The notes beneath the pieces are model-generated. The model was not told the origin of the DNA and searched no databases. It worked only from the letters and a program-made list of their open reading frames with translations. The translations under genes and the position numbers were made by a program. 64,000 nt of DNA from Trichoplax sp. H2 (Eukaryota; Placozoa; Uniplacotomia; Trichoplacea), in contig NOWV01000037.1 in NCBI GenBank assembly GCA_003344405.1, positions 1 through 64,000 of the forward strand, read 5' to 3'. The first letter of the stretch is position 1. The number at the start of each line of letters is the position of its first letter. Below are positions 1 through 12,404 of this stretch, one piece after another.

Positions 1-1873
1 AAGAATATGCTACCCACTATATTAATACTTATTTCTTTTAATAAATGGAATTGCAACATGGTGATTGCTAGATTATTAGATATATGAATTACCTAGAAAA
101 GGCAATGTTACTCCGCAAGCTTTCTCAGGATTAGGCTTAGCAAATAAGCAAATTAGTAACCGGTAATTGAAGCATTCTCTTATATAGCTTTACCAAATTA
201 TATTTTAAAAACACTTCTCCCCAGATTGATTATATTAGTTAACTTTATTGCCAGATGCAACTTAAAATTAATAACATTTTATCTATACTTACTTCCGTTG
301 TTACCAAAATATTAACATCTATATAGCAACTAATTTTATAAGCATATTGATTCATCTCAATTTTGTTTCTTCTGTCAGTTTTCAAGTCGTAAAATAATCA
401 AGAACATATTGCTAGTAAATGAGAGCAATAGGGTTAATAAACCCGCTCACATAAATGTTTCGGAAAACCTTTTGAATATTCTTATCGTTAATTAATTATT
501 GATTTGACATAATATGAGTCTTAGGATGCTGTAATTGAAATTGAACTACAGTATTGACACCAATAAAATTTAGGTTCATTTCCGGCTGATAAACAGTAGG
601 TAGAGTTTTAATGCGACCGAATAATCATCAACTCTATATACAAAAACATTGACCAGGGATAAACTAATTTTATTACCATACCAACCTTACTTACAATCTT
701 ACCATGTAAACATCAATTACCATTCCCTAAAAAATAGATATTAGATAAACAGAGCTAAAAGATAAATAGAAACGCAGCTAAAAATTGTTATCAATAAATT
801 CTAAATATGCAAATGAACAATAAACTACAATTAAAATGCTGAATCTCTCCAATTTAATTTACTAGACAATCATACTACAAATGCTAAAATGAGCAAATCT
901 TGAGTATTAAATATATGTATGTCTTTATCATGGCCACGATTTAGTTGTATTTTCTACGGGCTGATATCACTTTTTCGTCACTTTTTATTACGAAATTGTA
1001 ATTCCATTCCATAGCTTGGGAGTATCGTTTAACCGTATTTTTAATTTCTCAGCTGGTAAATTAATTAAATTTATTTATTAAAAATTCTAAATATAGATTC
1101 ATTATCTACCCGTAAAAAAATTGCGCAGCTATTTTTACTCCATTATCTTGTCATATATATGCTATTATATATTACATATTATCACATTAACTATTACTTA
1201 AATTTAATTTTTCCATTGATACCTTAATATAAATTCTAATCCCTTTAATTGAAACAACTAAAGATATTAGCAACTGCATATAGTTTCAGTTTATATTAAT
1301 ACAATTTTCTTTTTCCTTATGTAAATAGTTTTATCGCTAATATAATTTAATCGTTGGCTGATACAATGGTAATTATGTATTGGATTTATTTGATCGGCAG
1401 TTGCTACTATAAAATTAACACTGTACGTTATAATTCAATATTAATATTTAATTAACTAAACTACCGTAATAGCACTCTCATTATTCTTACTATTAAATTT
1501 TGTATACAGTAAATTATGCGTATTTTCCTGAGTTGCAAAAATTTCCAAAAATAAATGGATCTATATTTTATTAACATGTTATAAAGGAGCAAGTTAAAAA
1601 ATGTATGATATACCGTATCCAGTAATTACTAATAATATAATTGTAATTAATTATAATTTGACGCTATTTTTAACCTTTATTCTAATAGGGAATAAACTAA
1701 ATATAGCTGACCTCTATCTTCCAACACTACAGGAAATTATAAAAATGACCCAACATCGTTCCCATTTTCACATTTTTCAATTACTTAGGTTAACGCACAA
1801 GTCGCATAATTTCACTGTCAAGTAAGACCATCAGTCTTGTACTACCATCTTCCTGAATTGCTGAATACTAAGC
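1..1873. other. Non-coding stretch, no gene supported
   Basis: AT-rich sequence with dense stops in all frames. A 74-codon ORF at 1601-1825 starts MYDIPYPV and contains a hydrophobic run, but it has no splice context and no relative elsewhere in the window, so I do not call it a gene. The region probably holds the promoter and 5' UTR of the gene starting at 1874, but no promoter element stands out. Confidence 0.5.
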
Positions 1874-4800
1874 ATGGCAAAATCGACATTTTGTGGTAAT
1901 ATAGGAATATATTGATAGCCTAAGTTATGATCATAAATTACATAGTAATTGATCGTTCTCTTTGCGTACACATCATTCAACTGGTGCATATTTAAAAATT
2001 TGACTGCAATTATCTGTAAAGGGTTAATCTAATATAATCAATTTTGATAAAATTACCCAATTGCTTCACTATAATTGCATATATCCTATCGTAATACACA
2101 TTACGAGGTGAAGAAATGAAAATAAAAACAATTCTAAGCCATTTTAACGTTTTTCCATATTTCTTTATTGGTTCAAAGGCTTTCTCTTTAAGGTATGGCT
2201 GTTTCAAATTATGCTACATTGGACCCTTGCTATAAGTACTCCTCATCGTTTAACTATGAATAAGTCTTGTGGCAGAAAATTATTTTTACATGAACTTAGA
2301 AGAACGGTTATGGATACTTTCAAGAATATAAGTAAAATAAATTGTCAACGAGGATTTATGAATATTATGCCGCTCAATATATCCCTGACACAGAAAAGAA
2401 TGGTAATAAATGGACTTAAAAATAAAATTAAACCAAATTGATGACATTTGAATGGTATAATAACTTCACAAAATCTCCTATTAAATGCATATTAATAAAG
2501 TGCTAATGCGGGCTTTTAATCTATCAGCAGATTTTACGCTTTCATTTTATAGATAAGTACAGTAGCAGTTGTCGCTTCCTATTTATTCGATCCAATTTGT
2601 AATGATCTTGATCAATTGTGTACGAACCTACATATACTTATATCTAATGTTGAACTTAGTTTTTACTCTTCTACGAGTTTTCTATCATTACTGTATCATT
2701 ATCTAGCTTAAAATAGTATGTAATAATAATACTATCCACAAAGTCAGCTTGCATTTGTTGGGCCTCTTAATTTTTAATAAATTACTTTGCTATTCGATCT
2801 ACTAATTAGTACGCTTTTACGTTTTTACTATGACAGAAAATTCCTGATCTTCACTGGAATATCGATCAATTCAACGCTTTAATTGACAACATAACATACA
2901 ATATTGGCGTTATCGTTACCAATGGCAGTGTTCTTTCTGCATTAAAGTCATACAAAGGTCGAGATTACTGCAATCCATGCCAAATAGATACCGATAAGTT
3001 TCGAGAGCAACATCTACGACTAATGGCTGTTTTAATTAAATTCGTAAGTTAGACGTGTAATTAAGTGTAGAAATGGTGCCGTTTGATATTGATTCCCGTA
3101 GAATGCTGAGCTTGTGCGGAATCTGTAAAAGTGCTACCAAATACGTCATAATTAGAGGCCGTCATAAGTCAGCATTGCGATAAAACTTTGTTACAGGCCT
3201 TTGTGCAGTATGATAAACTCTAACACAAGTCTAGAGAATAAATTTCGAATCATACATCACTTCATGGCACGAAAGACCTAATTATCAATAGAACTGCCTA
3301 CGCATGAACAAATTACTATCGCTATCACTAGGCTTAATTTAGATTTCGTAACATTGATAAAACAAGTAAACCGATTCTCCCATATTCTACTTTTTCTAAG
3401 TTCTGTTGCCTAAATTAATGTTTCAGGTCATAATAACGGAATATATTGAAAACATTTTCTAATGAGTTTCTTATTAATAACTTACATTACCAGATCCATG
3501 TGGACTTTTATACTTTGCGTTACTTATGGTGTTATAATACTTAATAGTATTAAAGAATACCCAACGCTGATCTAAAATTGACTAATTATAGTTTTACTAA
3601 CCCGTGTAAACCAGGCGTAGCCTGGCATTTCTCCATAAAACGTAAGAATCTATTGCTTGACACAAAAATATCTATATGGTATTTGTATATGCAACCCGCG
3701 TAGTCGAGCATTATCACCTAAATTTTAAAGTAGCTTACTCCCCGTTTGGCCGTGATGGTATTGCAAAGAAATCAGCTTCTACTTTATGTATATAGATTAA
3801 TTATCGGAGGTTGGTAAGAGCTATACAAATAAATGATATTAGTGAATTAGTACGTCAATATTTACAAGATATAATGCCATATAGAAGTCTTCTTACTAAA
3901 TAAATCTTAATAGCGTTCATTTCTCTGACAGATATTATAAGCATTTTAAGAAATCTTTATAATGTTGAACCATTTTCTGTTTCTATTATGAAGTCAAGGA
4001 TAAGAATGTAGTAATGTCATTAAAATTTTATACCACACGCATTGACTATACAGGAGATATGATGCCTAGTTTATCACATGATGCAATCGTTAAATTGTGA
4101 AAATATTTGGCAGTATTCAATTACATTAAATAATTAACGTATGTCTTGTTAAAACAATGTTACAATTATCATAGATATGACTATAATTCGTATCTATTTG
4201 ATTTATATTTCGCGGCTTTGAAACAGTTTTTATTCAATTGTCCATTAAAGACCGTACTTATGTAATACTAATCGTCTAGATTACAGTGAGTGCAAATAGA
4301 GAATTTAATACACGTGTTTACTTTGAAAGGTACTGTATTAGTTTGTAATTAGATGATGTTTATATTCATGTACAATCCCTCAAACACGGACTTTGGGTAC
4401 ATAAAATTTCACTCATCTAATAGCCATTAGTGCTAATCCAATATTGAAAGATGACTATAGTTAGCTATCTATCAGTTTTAATTGAGATTTTATCATAATA
4501 TGAAATAATCCTTAACATTCACAACAAGATGATAAAATAGATATGAAGCTCATTTAATATAAGACTAGAAAGGTTTAAACGCATGTGTTGACTAAATTTT
4601 GTAGTTTCATAATTTTTTTCACATCGAAAATTTGCACCACCTTAGCGCCATCCATACCACTGCCTTGAAGAAAGGTTTCACGATCTTTTCCAGCAAATCC
4701 AGGTAAACTATTAATTCATATGAAGAAAATTTTACTTAAGCTTATACAAATACTGAACAGCCGAATCCTTAGATTGGATGTGGTTACGGAATGATTTGCT

Positions 4801-5056
4801 TTTAAATGATGTCTTCTATAGATATTTTGCATTGTAAACATTTCTATAAACTTTACAATCATGTTGTAATAACCAATAATTTTATTACTAGATTCAACAG
4901 ACACGCACTACAAAGTTTCGATGTACAATTTTGGGCCTTAGTCAATCACATAGCGAGATAGGAATGCTTAGCGCATTTGAATCATGTCCGCTTTTAATGA
5001 ATGAATACGACGGCATTTATCGCAGTATCTATGGACTTTTAGAAGCATCTCCTTAA
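1874..5056 (+). CDS. Secreted helical protein family, gene 1 (complete, 5 exons)
   Basis: Proposed exons: 1874-1895, 2179-2402, 2837-3043, 4646-4702, 4901-5056; 666 nt spliced, 221 residues. Exon 1 reads MAKSTFC plus one base before gtaata (phase 1). Exon 2 completes a hydrophobic leader (GFLFKVWLFQIMLHW), then has SCGRK followed by a helix-like stretch, and ends TQKRM before gtaata. Exon 3 starts KIPDLHW, has the sequon and motif NITYNIG, and ends VLIKF before gtaagt. Exon 4 is 57 nt, begins RHPYHC and ends QQIQ before gtaaac. Exon 5 ends YGLLEASP then TAA. All introns after the first are phase 0 and the joined frame is open throughout. The product should be secreted; I infer a helical ligand-type protein. 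Intron 3 is the longest (1.6 kb) and holds no repeat I recognise. The function is unknown. The weakest parts are exon 1 and the exact exon 2 acceptor (ttcaaag). Confidence 0.72.
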
Positions 5057-8000
5057 TTATCGGACTAGATGTACATTAATGCGTAACGCTAAATTATTAT
5101 ATTAATTCATATTAATAGCATTATAATATCTTTCGCAAAATATCTATTGACTTTGAAAAGTATAACTAGCGTAACGAATAAATCTATAGCCGAGCATGAT
5201 AGCATCAATAAACATTTGCCAACGAATCTGTGATTGCAGGAATAGATGCCAGAGTTTAGGTTATCAGTTCTGATAATATCTTGATGTAATTCTAAATTAA
5301 ATATAGTAGAACACTTTCATATGTAAGACACGCAGCAATAAGCACCTATCAATCGTACTATTTGATATCTCTAAACTAGGATATCCGAAGCAGATGACTA
5401 AACTTGCCTATAACTAATATATATAGAGTACTGTAGTTTTTCAGCGGTAAGATAGTATACGTACATTGACAATATACAGAATTTAAGAGTTCAGTTTTAA
5501 TTTCTGATATCGCTAACTTAGCAATGCTCGTCGATCATTAATAAAGAATATTCATTTATTGATAGTTATATGTACTACACGAAATCCCGAAGAGCCAATT
5601 CCAAGATATTGCTATATAAAATTACGATACTCATATATCTTGATTCTGAGATCATTTTAGACTCCTAAAGAATACTGTAGTAGCTTACCTTCGTAGCAAA
5701 TAATCTATTTACCGTTCGTTAATCAACCTATCCTTTGTGCTTGCAGGAAATTATAGGTATTATAAGTTGTTCTATTTACTTCTGCTTTATTATTCTATCA
5801 ATATTATTATAATATGGTGGTATCCCAGCTGGTGCATCTAAACTATTAGTTCATTCGCCTTTCTTTCGTTGTGATTATAAATTATATTAGATTGCTTTAT
5901 AATAACAGCACCTGCATCTCGTAAATAACACCTTAAATTTTGCACATATTAAAAGTGGAAATCTAATTATTATTACTCTCTAGTCAATTGGTATAAATGC
6001 TTATTTGATAATTCCCGTAATAAAGTAAGCAAAGATGCGCTTTTAATCTTACAAAAGATGTGGATGTAATTTTGAAGGTTATTTTCGCATGTAACATTAT
6101 GGTAGCGGCAATTAATAATCTGGCTGAAGTAAATATCAGTATCGCTAAGTGTTGACATTTACAAATTTAAAAAGTAACCAGAATCTGTTATGACGTCATA
6201 TTCATTCCGAAATTAAATTTCAAAGCTTGTTATTTTCAGCGATATTATCTTACAACTATTATAAAAATACGATATGGAATCTCGTATTCTGTTATAAGAT
6301 TCTAAAAGACAAGCATCAGTACAAATAGTGATTTAGATATCATCCCAATGGTACATTCTTGATATTGCGCTTTATATAATTTCTGATTAAAGCAAAGTAC
6401 ATAAAAGCTCCAATTATATAATATAGGCTTTCTTTGATAAGATTTGGATGCTTAGATTGAGCCAGCAATATCGGCAGGAAATGGAATGGTGTTCCAATAA
6501 TATCTATACAATTGTGGTATTTTTTGTAGGTGGTCCACTTTCATGTATCAGAACTTGCTTTGTTGAGGTAGTCTGATTGGTCATACACTGAAAACGATGA
6601 CAAAACCAAAAGTATAGTTCTTACCATAGAATTAGAACGCCATATGATTGGAAAAGAAAATCTTTTTAAATAATGTACTTTGTGAAAGAAAACTAACTTA
6701 TTTTAATGTCCACAGTTTCACTTATCAGCTTAGCAATGCCAAATTGGAGTAAAGATCATCATAGCTTTTTTAAAATTGTAATTCTATAGTATAATGTTAA
6801 GGGTAATAATTTCGCGGTGCCTGTAAAGGCCATAAATAATAAAATTATAAATCAAAAATTGTGATTTCATAGATTTTGCGTTCCGTTTTTCAGCTAAAAA
6901 ATGTAAAATGCAGTTGTTGTACAATTTTCGTCAGATGAAATTGCTTACAGTGTTGGTTAGTATTAGTATACATGATATGAATGTCCTAGATTAATATTAA
7001 ATAATAAATTCATGAATCTTTTAAAAATTCAATTCAGAGACAGCAATAAGCTTTCCCATTCGTACTCTTATAGACTTTCATTGAAACTGGAATAACGTGG
7101 CTGAATAAAGATTTAGCTTAATGCCAAATAACGAAATTTGACTCCAATTTTCTTATTTTAAATGAGCTACGGTATAAACATGGCAATGAACTTTTTCATA
7201 GTCTTGCTAGTGAATCTCAATTAACATAAATTCTGATCAAATAAAAGCTCTTGAATAATATTAAATAATTAAATCATGATCATGAATAGAATATTTAGAA
7301 AAGCCTCTTTATGAAGTAGCAATAGATTTTTCACACATTTCGATAAATCTTGAGTGAATCTAAAATGATCTGCTCAAATACAATACTAGACCAATTGTAT
7401 GATTTAGAGATTAAAAATAATTGATTTCTGTAATTTTAACCTTTCCAGGTGCTAATTATACTATACATAAAATCTATAGAAATGAAAGCTTGATTTACAT
7501 TCCTGAGTTATTGGGTTATATCTACATATAAGATTTTATCTATTTTGGGCTTGATTTAACCTACACAGCTTATTTTCCGTAGTATCACCGAAGTTAATCA
7601 CGTTGTACATGATACCAGTCAATATATTGTAGATTTATTCCATATACTGTACATTTAATATTCTAGGCCATAATTTAGTTTGCATAAAGTTTGATATTTT
7701 AAATATGTTCTAATAAATAGAATTCAATGTATGCGTGTGTACTATTTTTACTACCAGCTTTATAGCATGACCAAACGTATACTTACAAACTTCTGAGTTT
7801 AAAAGCTTTAGCAAACTAATTTTTCGGCTAACTTGCCGCTCCTGGATGTGTTTGGGTTTTAGTTAATAAGAATTTGCAAAAGCTGGTTTTATTATACAAC
7901 CTACCAAACTAAATTCTCTTCAGCCTTTGCGATTACAGATGATAGTATCAGACGTTCTGGTATAAATTTAATTTGTAAATCTATAACGATATTCCTAATT

Positions 8001-8989
8001 AATACATTAACATTTGTCGATAATTACATTTAAACTCTAATCCTTGATAATTTGAATAACTTGATTATAATATATCTATTCAAAAAGTTATTTAAGGTAC
8101 CGTATAATACATAACCCATTCTCTGCCTAAATAAGAGTCAAAGCCTCGCTCTGAGTCAGATATTTCAATTAGTATTAAAGAATATCATTCAGGTACAGTT
8201 CAAATTTAATTTAGCATATGTAGTAAAAGACTAAGAGTAGAGTCCTTTGTAGGTTTTAGTATGTAACTAGTGCTATTTCACTATAGAAAATACCTAGAAA
8301 GTGATAGTGTCTTTAAGTTTTACCCTGCCAAATCATCATGTCGCCATCTTTTCTTCTTCATTATTTTATAAGGTATTATATAGATTACTATAGAAATAGC
8401 CCTAGAGCAATTGCTTAATCTAAAGAAAGGGCGTTTGATCGTCTGTTCAAAATTGTAAAGGAATTTGACTTAGTAACAAAACCCTATCCTTAGAGAAAGG
8501 GCATTTATAACATGACGATAAAATACTGTAATGTAGTCTATAATCGTACCGTTACCGTATAATCTAACGCTAAAACATCAGTTGTCAATACTCGCGAATA
8601 CTCAGCGATACTAATGTCAGAAAAGTAGTCATAATAGTCATATAAATTTTTGATAAGCTTGTAATAAAGGTTAATATTTAGTATTCTCCTTCATAGAATA
8701 TTTCTTTATCTAGTAATGTATTGTAAGATAATTTAAGATTTTAGTGTAGGACTTGCAAGTAATATCCGAATTAGTGTAGATGATAGTGGAAGGATTGTGT
8801 CAGACAGTATAATGTTATACCTATTGCAAGACTCACTCAAGTGGCTTTTTAATTTATAAAGTAAAATATATTAAATAAACTGGTGTTGTTCCCCTAATCT
8901 CTATCTTGGTTCAAAGTGTCACTAACCTTAGTGTATCTTAGCAAAATTAAGCTAAATTATTACATCCCACCGAGACAGCGATTACTGTG
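5057..8989. other. Long gene-free stretch
   Basis: No exon with the family signatures (57-nt exon with P-x-x-C, NITYNIG-like motif) was found on the plus strand. A minus-strand ORF at 5973-6158 has an in-phase AG at its codon 13 and would leave a 48-residue terminal exon, the same length as the last exon of the 61.6 kb gene, but no partner exons were found. A plausible 38-nt exon at about 6530-6567 has good splice sites but no home. Nothing else is supported. Confidence 0.4.
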
Positions 8990-9880
8990 ATCTTTATAAA
9001 AATCGAATTTTTCGGATTTGGATACCGAAACCAGTCGGATTTATGTCCGATATAATTTTCCTGTTTTAATTTTTGGATTTTTGTTCATGAAAAATATCGT
9101 AAGAGTTGATTTTTGAAATTTGAACTTTTTGTTATGGATTCGAAACTTTGGAATTTTATGACGTGACTTGAAAGTCACGTTAGAAAAGTTTAGTTAGGAA
9201 AATAGAAAATAAGATGGAAATTGGCAGGGGTTGTCGATTGTTAAGTAGTTAGAATGTTATTTTTATGACTAAATCTTGATGTTTAAAGGTTTTTAGACTT
9301 TTATAGTATATTAATGATAGAAATTATGTTAGAAGTGAAGTTTGATGTATTTTCATAGTTAACTTGTTGATTTTATAGTGTTTTGTAAGGGAATTATAGG
9401 GTAAATTGTGTCTGAACTTTAAATGATTTTTTTTTTCTTAAATGGTGCAAAGTAGTTTTCTAAAACGGATCTTGAGAGCGATTGGTTAGCAAATGTTTAG
9501 TTTTAAATACCTCTGACGGCTCTAAGAAGCCTATAAATGATAGTGCAATTAGAAAATTTAGAGGGAGAGTAGAAGAAGATTTTATTTGAAGAACTTGTTG
9601 AATTTAAAAGGCCTTCGAGGTCGAATTGTCGTAAGTTAAAACGTTCTTCTTTTTGAAAGGTTGTTTGGTCGTTGACAGTTTTTAAGTCTGTCACTTATTT
9701 TAGTAATACTTAAAGCTAAGCATTTGTAAGGTTGTTCGGTTTATACTTCTCTCTATTTTATTTTGTAATACATTGTTGTTCGATTATTTCCCCAAATTTT
9801 ATTTGGTGTCAAAGTTTTGCTAAGTCAACCGGAGTGCAACGAAAGTAGAATCAAAGTTTGTTAAAGTTTTATATCTTGAT
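8990..9880. repeat. T-rich segment with palindromes, possible decayed mobile element
   Basis: The plus strand here is conspicuously T-rich and purine-skewed compared with its surroundings, with runs such as TTTGGATTTTTG. It contains a near-perfect hairpin at 9161-9180 (ACGTGACTT, two-base loop, AAGTCACGT) and shorter hairpins near 9004-9053. It also contains one copy (9438-9473) of a 36-bp sequence found again at 36747-36782. A 63-codon minus ORF (9503-9694) lies inside. No recognisable transposase is visible, so the element type is unknown. Confidence 0.35.
9438..9473 (-). repeat. 36-bp repeat, copy 1 (reads RSVLENYFAPF on minus)
   Basis: One mismatch separates this from 36747-36782. On the minus strand both copies read RSVLEN-(Y/C)-FAPF followed by a lysine-rich tail and a stop in the same frame. 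This suggests the C-terminal end of a mobile-element protein rather than chance, but only about 36 bp is shared. Confidence 0.45.
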
Positions 9881-11204
9881 CTCTACATTTTTTATTTCAT
9901 TACATATAGTCGAAGTCATATTGATCCTTATTATACGTACTTAATCTCCATCATCATAAAAGAATATTAAATTCCAAAAAATTTAGAAAACTATCGTTCA
10001 CAGTGGTCGGACTGGGAAAACTGCCATTTAACTGCTTTTTTTCATCGGGTGTGCATTCCTATACGAGTAGTATATTCGAGAAGCATTATTTCTCTACTGT
10101 ATATTGAGATTAACAGCATCAATGTGTACCTGTATACATTTCCAGATTCAAAATTAAGTAATTACCTATTTATAGTATTCATTTGGTATTTAATCAACCC
10201 TCTGCTTTCTACAGTTGTATTCTTAGTCATGACTTTTGCACTAAGTACTAAATAGCAGCAAGCTTGTCGTAAGGCTTATTTGAACTGGTTTTAGTGATAA
10301 CTCCAATTTCTTTTGATGATTATAATACCAGCCCTCATGAAGACCTATTATAAAAAATTCAGTTCTTTATAATTTTGATTTCAGCATTTACAGTTTCCCT
10401 AACTAAATACTCTTTTAAATCATTATCTTCTTCTAATGTAAATGAATAAATTATCAACAAAAAGTCATCATATAAAATTACTACATCTTGTAAAAGATTC
10501 TAACATTCAACTGCAGTGAGGCACCCATATCTGATTATGATGATAGCTATGTTTGATTGTGTTGATAGTTATACTTCACATAGTCTAGGTTACTATAAAT
10601 AATTTTTATCATGATTTAAATATTAATGGCTGCTAACTACTATATTAGAAATTGCTGATGGCTAATATTAGCTAGTTGACTAATTACGGTATGAGATTTA
10701 TCTGACATGATATGCTGCAATAGTGAACATGACTAACACCGAAAGTTGCAGAAAATTAATAGAATAGTAGTGATATTTTAAGAAGAATGATTCAGATTGT
10801 AAAAGATGATGATGATCTATTTGAGGAAAAGTGTTCCATTTGATGACTCAAGTCTGATTATAATTAATTTTGTTATCTTAAATGGATTTAACGAAGGACA
10901 TTTAAGAACTGCGGAGATGAACTCACTGGAGAAAGAAACTTCATTTCAATGTGAGCTCAGAATACTCTAGATTTTAGACTAGATTCTTGTAGTAATTCAA
11001 TCTTACGCTACTATTCTTAAAACCTTGTAATAAAAACCATTTTAGAAAATATCTTTTGACTAAGATAGTTATTTATGAGATACTTTTATTACGTTTTCAA
11101 CTAAGCGTGGTACCTTTGATTTGTCGTTAATGCATAATTATCTATAGTAGATGTGGTACCGTGTATCACGAATATTTCCAAGACTGAATGATGCAATTCT
11201 CAAG
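9881..11204. other. No gene supported
   Basis: AT-rich with short ORFs only. The 68-codon ORF at 10049-10255 is hydrophobic with no splice or family context. A possible first exon for the 11.2 kb fragment lies at 10537-10567 (ATGATGATAGCTATG.., ending in phase 1 before gttata), but the donor is weak and the assignment is speculative. Confidence 0.4.
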
Positions 11205-12404
11205 AATGGCCTTGCTGGATCCTCGGAACGTTTACAGTAGCAGAATGCAGGAAAGAAATGCCAATTTTTGATGGTATACTACGATCCTATTCGACCATGG
11301 CCGTTCCTAAAGTTTTATGCGTTCTTGAAATGACCGAAACTCGATATTCCCATATTGAGAAATTTAAAGAGAATAAAATCATTGTAAAATGTTTCAGGTC
11401 AAATTTAATACTTTATAATAAACCTTACTATGTGACGTAGGCTAGTCTGTTAATGTAGCTAAATAGTTGTATGGTGGCTATGTCACCTATTAGATTTACT
11501 TTATTTATTACTTCAAAAATAAACCTGACAAATTTTAATCTCTCCTGAAAGATCGAAATAAAGCGATACATAGGAAATCAATGACCGTTACTACAGTAAT
11601 TACATCATTTTACATTAACAGGCAGAAGTAAATATCTTAGATTTGATATTCATACTATTTTTATTTAAAAATTATGTCTTTAAAAGCAAGTGCAGTTCCA
11701 ATCACTTAATTTCCCTTAGCATCGATAGCTTAGATAGCAAAAAAACTACCGTACTAACATAATTTACTTTTTCGATGATTTTCGTAGAATAAATACATCC
11801 AATATTATGGGTTTTCTATTTGTCAAGATAAATGCTATTAGTATATAGTTTTTCTCTAATAAAGGTAGATTTTACACAGTTGATCAAAATATAGGAATTG
11901 ACTTTACGATAGTGTAGTAATGCAATAGAGCAAAAGCAGAACTAATTTTAATCATAAAGTTTCTATCATAATGAAATTCTTCAGATACCTTCCATTTTCC
12001 AAAACGAACAGGTAGATTATGATATTTATTAAGTTATCATTTCTATGTACAATTTTACTCGCTTAGTAAGAATTTAATAGCTGACATTTTTACTTAATTC
12101 ATGAGAAATGCCGTACAAAATCAGAACCTGGTTGCTTTCTACACAGTGGTTATTATTGCTAATTAAGCGCAACTATTAGGCCTTAAATTTCCCTTGAAAT
12201 ACTACAATAGCACATGAATGATGACGATCAACATCCTGACACTTGACTGAAATTTAAAAAGCATTTACAGAAATGTCAACAACCGCAAATTCTATGAATA
12301 ATTTCGAGATTATTTCTTATTTAAGTTATTGTTATCGTTGGCAGTATGAGCTATTAAATGGATTCATGATGAAGTTAAAACACAATATAGCATCGTCGTC
12401 ATAA
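11205..12404 (+). pseudogene. Family fragment: exon 2-like and possible last exon
   Basis: 11205-11383 behaves like a family exon 2. Its acceptor (ctcaag) is in phase 1, then come a short hydrophobic end of leader (WPCWILGTFTVA), ECRKE at the place where other copies have a cysteine, a helix-like stretch (GILRSYSTMAVPKVL), and a phase-0 donor gtaaaa after ENKII. A possible last exon at 12345-12404 (TATGAG.. to TAA, ends IASSS) has a good pyrimidine tract and phase 0. Between them I find neither an exon 3 with the NITYNIG motif nor a 57-nt P-x-x-C exon, so this is either a decayed copy or a gene whose middle exons have diverged beyond recognition. The exon 2-like part is more convincing than the terminal exon. 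Confidence 0.35.

Noticed and set aside
4716-4904. 62-codon minus ORF
   Set aside because: Antisense to intron 4 and the start of the last exon of gene 1.
5594-5652. P-R-Y-C segment preceded by AG at the right distance, as in exon 4
   Set aside because: No pyrimidine tract and no GT donor at 57 nt.
5973-6119. Minus-strand terminal exon of 48 residues (IINCRYHNV.. ending YQLTRE)
   Set aside because: Length and phase fit a family last exon, but no exon 4 or exon 3 was found upstream on minus, and ORFs of this size are common by chance at this base composition.
6525-6570. 38-nt segment with good splice sites encoding P-L-S-C
   Set aside because: Too short for exon 4 and its acceptor is phase 1; no neighbouring family exons.
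11790-11835. THNIG on the minus strand, resembling the exon 3 motif
   Set aside because: An in-frame stop lies immediately upstream and there is no acceptor or donor.
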